From: an uncultured Myxococcales bacterium | GTDB taxonomy: Bacteria; Myxococcota_A; UBA9042 | NCBI GenBank assembly: GCA_903883645.1 | Contig: CAISBR010000021.1 | Coordinates: forward strand, 1-64,000 | Direction of reading: 5' to 3' | Length of the DNA: 64,000 bases | Shown here: piece after piece, positions 19,125 through 25,298 of the stretch | Layout of the letters: each line of letters opens with the position of its first letter | Position numbering within the stretch: the stretch's first letter is position 1 | Translations under genes and position numbers: made by a program | The notes under the pieces: generated by a model | Told to the model about the DNA's origin: nothing | Seen by the model: only the letters and a program-made list of their open reading frames with translations | The model's database searches: none

Positions 19125-19136
19125 GTGATAGGTCAC
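19125..19136. promoter_or_regulatory. upstream activator site 1 (GTGATAGGTCAC)
   Basis: This 12-mer differs at one base from the site at 19166-19177. Its left arm GTGA and right arm TCAC are inverted. It lies about 41 bp, close to four helical turns, from the second site. Both lie roughly 110-160 bp upstream of the predicted start of transcription, the usual range for binding sites of sigma-54 activators. Confidence 0.6.
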
Positions 19137-19164
19137 GGCTGCACCCGCGAAAACCGCGACCCGC

Positions 19165-19178
19165 CGTGACAGGTCACG
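19165..19178. promoter_or_regulatory. upstream activator site 2 (CGTGACAGGTCACG palindrome)
   Basis: CGTGAC-AG-GTCACG is a perfect 6+6 inverted repeat with a two-base centre, as expected for a dimeric Fis-type helix-turn-helix protein. It is the stronger of the two copies. Confidence 0.65.
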
Positions 19179-19257
19179 GGCAAACCCGACGTTGCTATTC
19201 TCTACTAAATCGATAGGAATATATGAATATCCACGGGTCACGCTGCGGTGCAGCGAA

Positions 19258-19274
19258 TTGGCACACCTGTTGCA
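19258..19274 (+). promoter_or_regulatory. sigma-54 (-24/-12) promoter
   Basis: TTGGCACACCTGTTGCA matches the sigma-54 consensus TGGCACG-N4-TTGC. The invariant GG (19260-19261) and GC (19272-19273) are separated by exactly ten bases. Transcription would begin near 19285 and run into the binding-protein gene at 19371. A sigma-54 activator gene lies directly upstream. Confidence 0.82.
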
Positions 19275-19370
19275 AACCTGTGACCCGCTGCGCATGGACC
19301 GCCTGGGTCGGCCGTGCGCAGGGCGCCCTTGCAGAGGCGCGACGTTCTGACCCATGCAAAGGAGCTACTG

Positions 19371-20624
19371 ATGGTTCGTGAGTTCAACGCCAAAGGGGGC
19401 ACGCCGTGGCTGCCGCGGACCCGCCGATTGGCGGCTTGGTGTCGGCGCACCGGGCTGGCGGTGGCGCTGGCAGCCTGCGGCCTGGCATCGGCCGCGCCGG
19501 CATGGGCCGTGGCCTGCAAAGACTTGCCCAACCCGGTCTATGGCACGGGCGGCAGCGCCCATAAGCCATTCTTGGTTAAGTATGTTAAAACACTGGCTAA
19601 TTTGCCCGATCCCATCACGATCGTGTACCAGGCGCCCGGCGCGTGCGTGGCCATGGCGGCGCTAACCGACAAAGACAAGGGCGCTGGCCTGCTCACCGGC
19701 ACGGCGTCGTACTGGAAGAAGGCCGACGGCAAAGAAGACACCTGCGACCTGCCCGTGGCGGGTCAGCCGGTCGACTTCGGCGCGATGGGGGTGTCGCCGT
19801 CGAGCTGCGCGGGCTTCACCAAGGCGCCGGCCGGAGTGGGCGAGTGGCAAGGGGTGATCAACTCGTGGAACGTGCTGGTGCCCGTGGCGTCGACCGAGCA
19901 GTCGATCAGCGCCGAGGCCCTGTTCTTCATCTTCGGTTTTGGCAAGGCCGGCAAGGTCGAGCCGTGGATCGACGAGACCCAGTACTTTGTGCGCAACGCC
20001 ACCTCGGCGGCCACCATTGCCCTGGCGCTGGCAACCGGCTTGCCGGTCAACAAGTTTATCGGTGTCGATACCAAGACCAACCAGGGCACGGTAACGGGCT
20101 TGGCGCAGTCGACGAGCCCGCAGGCGGCGATCGGCTACGTGTCGGGCGAAGTGGCCGATGCCAACCGGGCCACGGTCAAGACGCTGGCCTACCAGCACTT
20201 TGACCAGACCTGCGGCTACTGGCCCGACTCGACGCCCACGGCCTTCGACAAGCGCGGCGTGCGCGAAGGGCAGTACTACCTGTGGTCGCCCACCCACTTG
20301 TTCGCCTACGTCGACGCGGGCGGCGTGCCGGTGAATCCATTGGTGGGCAAGCTGGTGGGCTGGTTCGCGGGCACGCTGCCGGCGCCCGATGGCGTCAACG
20401 TGCTCGACCTGACCATCGCCAACGGCAACGTGCCCGAGTGCGCCATGCACGTGTGGCGCGACGGCGACTTGGCGCCCCTGTACAGCTACCAGCCCAAAGA
20501 GCCTTGCAACGGCTACTTCGAATTCAAGGCCACCGGCACGACCACTGCCAAGGTCTGCAAGGCCAGCACCGACTGCGGGACCGATGCGCCCGTGTGCCGC
20601 CACGGCTACTGCGAGGTGAACTAA
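19371..20624 (+). CDS. PstS-like exported substrate-binding protein
   Basis: The start at 19371 has GGAG six bases upstream and gives 417 residues with a signal peptide ending near AAPAWA. Segments align by eye with phosphate-binding proteins of the PstS family: GTGGSAHKPFLVKYVKTL with ITIVYQAPGAC, VDFGAMGVSPSSC (compare VDFGASDAPLS), ISAEALFFIFGFG, FVRNATSAAT (compare RADGSGTS) and PQAAIGYVSGEVAD. The last 20 or so residues hold a small cysteine cluster (CKASTDCG, CRHGYCEVN) not found in classical PstS. No ABC transporter subunits follow. Instead come lipoproteins, a porin and a TonB system, so the protein may capture its ligand in the periplasm or at the cell surface for these partners. Phosphate is the likely ligand class; another oxyanion is possible. 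Confidence 0.82.
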   Translation: MVREFNAKGGTPWLPRTRRLAAWCRRTGLAVALAACGLASAAPAWAVACKDLPNPVYGTGGSAHKPFLVKYVKTLANLPDPITIVYQAPGACVAMAALTDKDKGAGLLTGTASYWKKADGKEDTCDLPVAGQPVDFGAMGVSPSSCAGFTKAPAGVGEWQGVINSWNVLVPVASTEQSISAEALFFIFGFGKAGKVEPWIDETQYFVRNATSAATIALALATGLPVNKFIGVDTKTNQGTVTGLAQSTSPQAAIGYVSGEVADANRATVKTLAYQHFDQTCGYWPDSTPTAFDKRGVREGQYYLWSPTHLFAYVDAGGVPVNPLVGKLVGWFAGTLPAPDGVNVLDLTIANGNVPECAMHVWRDGDLAPLYSYQPKEPCNGYFEFKATGTTTAKVCKASTDCGTDAPVCRHGYCEVN

Positions 20625-21130
20625 TGCGCGCAAATCTGATCTTGCCTTGGGCTGGCGCGCTGTGCGGCCTTGCCCTGACCCTGGGCGCCTGCAACGACGA
20701 CTCGGGGCCGACGGCCGTAAAAAAAGCGACCAGCGACGCGGTCTCTGGCGATGCCAGCGGCGACACCGTGGCTGCCGACACCGCAGCCGATTCCGCAGTT
20801 GCTGATGTTGCTGTGGATGCCGCGAGCGATGCCAGTGCCAGCGACGCCACGGCCGGCGATACCACCTTGGCCGATGCCACAACGGCTTCGGACGCGACCG
20901 CGGCAGACACGGCGGCCGAAGACACGGGCAGCGCCGGCGACACGGACGACGCGGCCGATAGCGTGGATGCCGCCCCCAACTGCGCCGGCATCGGCGGCTG
21001 CTGGTCGTGCAAGCCCACCACGAGTGTGCAACTGCTGAACCTGTGCACCAGCAACTCGTGTGCGCCGTTCGACAACAAGGCGCGCCTGCCGCTGTTGCCG
21101 GCCACGGGCCAATTGCCGCCGCTGCCCTAG
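20624..21130 (+). CDS. Asp/Ala-rich lipoprotein
   Basis: The ATG at 20624 overlaps the stop of the binding-protein gene (TAATG). The 168-residue product has a lipoprotein signal ending LTLGAC. About 90 residues rich in Asp, Ala, Thr and Ser follow in irregular DATA/DAAS/ADT units. A short C-terminal domain has several cysteines (NCAGIGGCWSCK, LNLCTSNSC). Such acidic tethers are common in surface lipoproteins of Myxococcota and relatives and probably act as flexible spacers. Coupled translation with the PstS-like gene suggests the two proteins work together, possibly with the Cys-rich ends interacting. No known family is recognised. Confidence 0.8.
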   Translation: MRANLILPWAGALCGLALTLGACNDDSGPTAVKKATSDAVSGDASGDTVAADTAADSAVADVAVDAASDASASDATAGDTTLADATTASDATAADTAAEDTGSAGDTDDAADSVDAAPNCAGIGGCWSCKPTTSVQLLNLCTSNSCAPFDNKARLPLLPATGQLPPLP

Positions 21131-21152
21131 CCTTTGCGAGCACTTGCATCGA

Positions 21153-21170
21153 TGCCCTGGCCGTAGGGCA
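21153..21170 (+). promoter_or_regulatory. intercistronic hairpin before the porin gene
   Basis: TGCCCT (21153-21158) and AGGGCA (21165-21170) pair as a 6-bp stem with a six-base loop GGCCGT, directly before the ribosome-binding site AAAGGAAG of the porin. There is no U-tract, so it is not a simple terminator. It could protect the upstream message or lower porin translation. Confidence 0.4.
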
Positions 21171-21181
21171 AAAGGAAGAAC

Positions 21182-22540
21182 GTGCGTATGGTCAAGGGTG
21201 TGCAAGGTGCAAGGTGTTGTCTGCTGCTGGCAGGCTTGGTCACGCAACTGGTCGGGGTGCTCCCTGCGCACGCCGACCACGCGGCCGACCTGCCAGCCGC
21301 GGCGACGGCAGTACAAGGGCCGGCGTGGTCCGATGGCCTCGACGAACGTAGTGCGCGCAACGGCCCCCTGCGGCTGCGCTGGAGCGGCTACCTGCAGGCG
21401 CAATACCAACGGGACCAGCAGTCGCACGACGAGCTGGCGCCGGGCGGTACCCCGCTGAATCAAGACCGGTTTGTCGTGCGGCGAGCACGGCTGCGCGCGA
21501 CTGCGAGCTGGGAACTGGCCAGCGAGCACGCGGCCGAAGCGGTGGTGGAGTACGATGGCAACACCGTGCGGGGCATTTCGGCCGGTGTGCGGCGCGCGCA
21601 GATCGGCTGGCGTTGGCGGTCGGCGGCAGAAGCCGAGCCGTGGTTGGCCGTAACGGGTGGTCTGACCAGCATTCCGTTTGGCGACGAGCTGCGGGTGGGG
21701 CCCGATCAGCTGCCGTTCTTCGAGCGCAGTGCCGCGTCGCTGGCGTGGTTTCCGGGTTCGACCGATACTGGGCTGCGCGTGCACGGCGCCCTGGGCTGGT
21801 TTCGCTACGATGTGGCGGCGACGAGCGGCGTGCCGTTCGACGAGCGGCTCGCGCCGACGGCGATCGACCCGACTGCGGCTCCAGACCTGCTGGGGCGCTT
21901 GGGTTTTGCGGCCGAGCCTGCCCGCGGCCTGCATGTGAGCGGTGGTGCCTCGTATCTGGCGGGCACGGGGCTGTCGCCGGGCAGCGATGCCAGCAAAGCC
22001 CGGGTAATCTGGAAGGATTATAACGACAACGGCCAGCTCGACAGCGGCGAGTCGGTAGCGCTGCCCGCGCAGATCGCGCGCGCTTCGACCACGTACAAGC
22101 GCTGGGCGGTGGGCCTCGACCTGCGCGCGACGCTGCAGAGCGGCTTGGGCACTACGCAGCTGTGGCTCGAGGGCGCGCTGGCCAACAACCTGGACCGCGG
22201 TCAGTTCGTGGCCGACCCGGTGCTGACCGGTCGCGACCAGCGCGGTGTGGGCGGGCTGGTGGGGCTGGTGCACGAGCTGCCGCTGGGGCTGTTCGTTGGG
22301 CTGCGCGCGAGCGTGTATCGCCCCGACCTCGACCAGCTGGATTCGCGACGCGGCCTGCTGCAGCCCGTGGCGGCGCGCTACGACGCGATCTCGCCGCTGC
22401 TGGGGCTGCGCTGGCACGACGACCTGCGGCTAGCGCTGCAATACGACCACATCGCCGATCGACTGGGGCGCGATGCGGCTGGCGAGCCCACCGACCTGCG
22501 GAACGACCGTTGGACGCTGCGGGCGCAGGCGCGCTTCTAA
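21182..22540 (+). CDS. outer-membrane porin, phosphate-selective OprO/OprP-like
   Basis: A 452-residue protein with a signal peptide ending VLPAHA and a beta-barrel pattern of alternating residues, ending in Arg-Phe as outer-membrane barrels do. Segments such as LRWSGYLQAQYQRD, FVVRRARLRATASWEL, AAEAVVEYDGN and WLAVTGGLTSIPFGDE resemble the first strands of OprP/OprO-type porins (RRARL and the G-F-x-IPFG motif). Those porins favour phosphate or polyphosphate, which fits the PstS-like gene upstream. The GTG at 21182 has AGGA five bases before it; ATG 21188 is an alternative. It is the third gene of the sigma-54 operon. Substrate preference is inference. Confidence 0.78.
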   Translation: MRMVKGVQGARCCLLLAGLVTQLVGVLPAHADHAADLPAAATAVQGPAWSDGLDERSARNGPLRLRWSGYLQAQYQRDQQSHDELAPGGTPLNQDRFVVRRARLRATASWELASEHAAEAVVEYDGNTVRGISAGVRRAQIGWRWRSAAEAEPWLAVTGGLTSIPFGDELRVGPDQLPFFERSAASLAWFPGSTDTGLRVHGALGWFRYDVAATSGVPFDERLAPTAIDPTAAPDLLGRLGFAAEPARGLHVSGGASYLAGTGLSPGSDASKARVIWKDYNDNGQLDSGESVALPAQIARASTTYKRWAVGLDLRATLQSGLGTTQLWLEGALANNLDRGQFVADPVLTGRDQRGVGGLVGLVHELPLGLFVGLRASVYRPDLDQLDSRRGLLQPVAARYDAISPLLGLRWHDDLRLALQYDHIADRLGRDAAGEPTDLRNDRWTLRAQARF

Positions 22541-22552
22541 TAGGGGCCACTG

Positions 22553-23467
22553 ATGCGGGTGCTAGTGCAGAACATCCTTGCGATCTTGGTAGTTGCGACC
22601 CTTGCGGGCTGCGACGGCGCCACGAATGACCCCGGCCGCGATCAGCCCCTGCAAATTGCGGGCGCCACGCTGCGGCCAGGGCAACTGCCTGCGCCGCCAG
22701 CAGAAGACCCCACTGGGCCGCTGCAAGTCACGGCGATCGAGCTGACGAGCGGCCACGCCGGGCCGGGGGAGCAGCGGTCGATCAGCGGGCGCACGACGAG
22801 CGCTGCCTATGCCGTGGCGCTGCAACTCGCGGGTGAGGGCGACGGCTACTGGGTGCAGCCGGTCGACGGCCTGGACCCGCAACAGGCCGGCGAGCGCACC
22901 TGGGCCGCGACGCTGGCCGTGGGCTATGGCGTGGCGCCGGGGCCGAAAAAGCTGCGGGTGGCGGCGGTGGGGGCGAGCGGTGCGCTGGGGCCGAGCCGCG
23001 AAGTGGCGCTGTGTGTTACGCCGAATTATCCCGACAACTTGAACAGCTGCGACCCTACTCGCCCGCCGCCGGACCAGATCGTGCAGCTGGCGTGGGACCG
23101 CGATGCCGATCTGGACCTAGAAATTGTGCGGCCCGACGGCAGCGTGCTGAGCGCCAAGAAGGGGGGGACGGCGGCGACCGGGCTGCTCGATGTGGATGCC
23201 GGGGCGAACTGCGGCGGCGATGCCCTGCGCCGCGAAAACGCGGTGTGGAGCGAGGCGGCGCCCAAGGGCCATTACGTGGCGCGCGCTCGCTTGGTGAATG
23301 CGTGTGGCCAGCCAGCGGTGCGCTTGCGGGTGCAGGTGTTGCGCAAAGTTGCGACAACAAATGGGTTTACCGTGAATGCGACCTTGGCCTGGCAAGGCGA
23401 ACTGCTGGGAAGCCAAGCCGACTCTGCGGCACCGGCGCTGGCCGTGGCGGCGTGGGATGTAAAGTAA
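22553..23467 (+). CDS. lipoprotein with DUF2135-like domain
   Basis: A 304-residue protein with lipoprotein signal ending TLAGC. The C-terminal half contains WDRDADLDLEIVRPDGSVLS, LLDVDAGANCGGDALRRENA and VWSEAAPKGHYVARARLVNAC. This resembles the DUF2135/YfaP-like beta domain often found in secreted or surface proteins of Proteobacteria and Myxococcota, with acidic residues that may bind metal. The N-terminal part looks like an Ig-like beta domain. It sits 12 bases after the porin and 13 before exbB, inside the operon. It may be a periplasmic or outer-membrane accessory of the uptake system; no direct function is known. Confidence 0.75.
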   Translation: MRVLVQNILAILVVATLAGCDGATNDPGRDQPLQIAGATLRPGQLPAPPAEDPTGPLQVTAIELTSGHAGPGEQRSISGRTTSAAYAVALQLAGEGDGYWVQPVDGLDPQQAGERTWAATLAVGYGVAPGPKKLRVAAVGASGALGPSREVALCVTPNYPDNLNSCDPTRPPPDQIVQLAWDRDADLDLEIVRPDGSVLSAKKGGTAATGLLDVDAGANCGGDALRRENAVWSEAAPKGHYVARARLVNACGQPAVRLRVQVLRKVATTNGFTVNATLAWQGELLGSQADSAAPALAVAAWDVK

Positions 23468-23480
23468 CCAACGGAGTTTT

Positions 23481-24128
23481 ATGGAAATCGTCTCGACTCT
23501 TTCGAAGCTGGCCCTGTTGGGATCGGCGTGGGTGCTGTGGCTGCTGCTGGCCCTGTCGGTGCTGTCGCTGACTACGGCGATCGAGCGCTGGTGGTTCTTC
23601 CGCCGCAACTTTCGCGCAGCCCATCGCAACCAGGCGACACTGCTCGAATTTCTGCGTGCCGGCCAGCTCGAGCAGGCGACCGCGGCGCTGCGCGACGACA
23701 CCAGCGTGCAAGGCGAGGTGCTGCGGTTGGCGGCGCGGCGGCTGGGCGACGGTCCGAGTGCCCTGGCGGATGCGGTCGACGGCGAATTTGCGCGCAAGAG
23801 GGCTCAGCTCGAGCGCGGTCTGAATCTGCTGGGCACCATCGGCAACAACGCACCCTTTATCGGCCTTTTCGGCACCGTCATCGGCGTGATCCAGGCCTTC
23901 CACAACCTGACGCTGGGCAACGACCAGGCCATGGGCCTTGTGATGCAGGGCATTTCGGAAGCGCTGGTGGCCACCGCAGTGGGTATCTTTGTCGCGCTGC
24001 CGGCAGTGGTGGCGTACAACACTTTTAGCAAGCAAGTCAGCCAGATCGATACCGATGTGCAGGTGCTGGCCAAGCTGTTTACGGCGGCCCTGCACGGTCG
24101 GCCGGCGGCGCAAAGCAGCAGGGGGTAG
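23481..24128 (+). CDS. exbB: ExbB/TolQ-family proton channel protein
   Basis: A 215-residue MotA/TolQ/ExbB protein, with GGAG as ribosome-binding site. It has three hydrophobic segments: near residues 10-35, 115-140 (LLGTIGNNAPFIGLFGTVIGV) and 155-180 (ALVATAVGIFVALPAVVAYN). The family signature GNNAPFIGLFGTVIGVIQAF is well preserved. ExbB pentamers form the stator around ExbD and couple the proton gradient to TonB. exbD follows after three bases, then tonB and a receptor, so this is a dedicated motor for this operon and not a general Tol system. Confidence 0.94.
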   Translation: MEIVSTLSKLALLGSAWVLWLLLALSVLSLTTAIERWWFFRRNFRAAHRNQATLLEFLRAGQLEQATAALRDDTSVQGEVLRLAARRLGDGPSALADAVDGEFARKRAQLERGLNLLGTIGNNAPFIGLFGTVIGVIQAFHNLTLGNDQAMGLVMQGISEALVATAVGIFVALPAVVAYNTFSKQVSQIDTDVQVLAKLFTAALHGRPAAQSSRG

Positions 24129-24131
24129 GGC

Positions 24132-24551
24132 ATGGCGGGCGGCACGAGCGGTGGCAAAGGCGGGCCCATCGTGGGCATCAACATCACGCCCATGGTCGAC
24201 GTGATGCTGGTTCTGTTGGTCATTCTTATGGTTTCGGCCAACTACGTGGTGCAAAAGCAGATCAAGATCGAGCTGCCCAAGGCGGCCTCGGGCGAGCAGG
24301 GTAGTGCCGCGGCCAAGACGCCGACCACGATTGCGGTGCGCAAAGACGGCGCGCTGTTCGTCGACGCCAAGCCGCAGTCGCTGGCCGAGCTGACCGCGCT
24401 GCTCAAGGCCCAGGCGGCCAAAGACCCCGAGGGCACGCTGATCATTACCGCCGATCGCGACGCGGCCCACGGCAAGGTGGTCGAAGTGGTTGATTTGGCG
24501 CGCACTTCGGGTCTGCGCAAATTTGCCATCACGGTCGAAGGCAAGCAGTAG
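24132..24551 (+). CDS. exbD: ExbD/TolR-family biopolymer transport protein
   Basis: A 139-residue protein with one transmembrane helix near residues 18-37. Asp23 in ITPMVDVMLVLLVI is the conserved proton-pathway acid. A periplasmic domain follows, including TTIAVRKDGALFVD and EGTLIITADRDAAHGKVVEVVDLARTSG. ExbD works inside the ExbB ring and transmits energy to TonB. Spacing to exbB (3 bases) and tonB (0 bases) indicates a single translational block. Confidence 0.94.
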   Translation: MAGGTSGGKGGPIVGINITPMVDVMLVLLVILMVSANYVVQKQIKIELPKAASGEQGSAAAKTPTTIAVRKDGALFVDAKPQSLAELTALLKAQAAKDPEGTLIITADRDAAHGKVVEVVDLARTSGLRKFAITVEGKQ

Positions 24552-25298
24552 GTGGCCATGGCGAACGAATTTCGCGTAATTTTGCGCAAGAAGGGGGCGT
24601 GGGCGGTCAGCGCGGCGCTGCACGGCGTGGGGTTGGCGATCGTGTCGCAACTACCCGAAAGTGCTGCGCAAGCCAAGCCACTTGCTACTGTTGAACTGGT
24701 CGAGGCTCCGCCGCCTCCGCCGCCACCCGTGGCGCCACCCGAGCCCAAGCCCGCGCCACCGCCGCCCGAGCCTGAGCTAGCGCCTGCGCCGCCACCCCCT
24801 GCGGCCGTGCCAAAGCCGTCGGCAAAGCCCGCCGCGCACCCGCCCAAGCCGGCCCGTGCGGCAAACCATGCCGCGGCTGTACCCGTTGCCGCTGGGCCAG
24901 GGTCGGCCAACACACCCGAAATTGCCGGAGATTTTGGCGGCGATGCCGGCGATGCACCGGCGCCGCCTGCCAAGGCTGCCGAGCCCACCAAAGCGGAGCC
25001 ACCCCCCAAGGCCGAGCCGCGCTGTACCGAGGCGCTGGTCAAGGCCAAGCCGCTCGAGGTGCCCAGTCCGCTGTATCCCGAGGCGGCGCGCGAGGCCGGC
25101 GTGGCGGGCAAAGTGCGGGTCGAGCTGCACTTGGATGCCAGCGGCGCAGTGATCTCGGCCAAGGTGGTCGACGGCCTGGGCAGTGGCCTCGACGAAGCGG
25201 CCTTGGATGCTGCCCGCGCGGCCACTTTTGAGCCGGCCCGCCGCTGTGGCGACGCCGTGGCATCGACCTTCGTGCTCGCGATTCGGTTCACACTGTGA
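24552..25298 (+). CDS. tonB: TonB energy transducer
   Basis: A 248-residue TonB. The N-terminal helix holds Ser20-x-x-x-His24 (SAALHG), the SxxxH motif needed for contact with ExbB/ExbD. A long Pro/Ala/Glu/Lys-rich periplasmic spacer (about residues 50-160) follows. The C-terminal domain carries the YP motif (PSPLYPEAAREAGVAGKVRV) and ends AATFEPARRCGDAVASTF. The start is a GTG directly after exbD; the ATG at 24558 is possible. The stop overlaps the GTG of the receptor gene (GTGA). Confidence 0.94.
   Translation: MAMANEFRVILRKKGAWAVSAALHGVGLAIVSQLPESAAQAKPLATVELVEAPPPPPPPVAPPEPKPAPPPPEPELAPAPPPPAAVPKPSAKPAAHPPKPARAANHAAAVPVAAGPGSANTPEIAGDFGGDAGDAPAPPAKAAEPTKAEPPPKAEPRCTEALVKAKPLEVPSPLYPEAAREAGVAGKVRVELHLDASGAVISAKVVDGLGSGLDEAALDAARAATFEPARRCGDAVASTFVLAIRFTL

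Larger units (their letters stand above)
19008..19370. other. regulatory intergenic region upstream of the uptake operon
   Basis: This 363-base gap holds no convincing gene. It contains two palindromic sites, an AT-rich patch at about 19,195-19,230 (suited to DNA bending), inverted GGGTCAC/GTGACCC half-sites, a sigma-54 promoter, and a leader of about 85 bases before the ribosome-binding site GGAG at 19361. Confidence 0.75.

Noticed and set aside
20621-22417. 598-codon open frame antisense to the lipoprotein and porin genes
   Set aside because: Low-complexity Arg/Gln-rich translation, crosses two real genes, no domain; a shadow frame.
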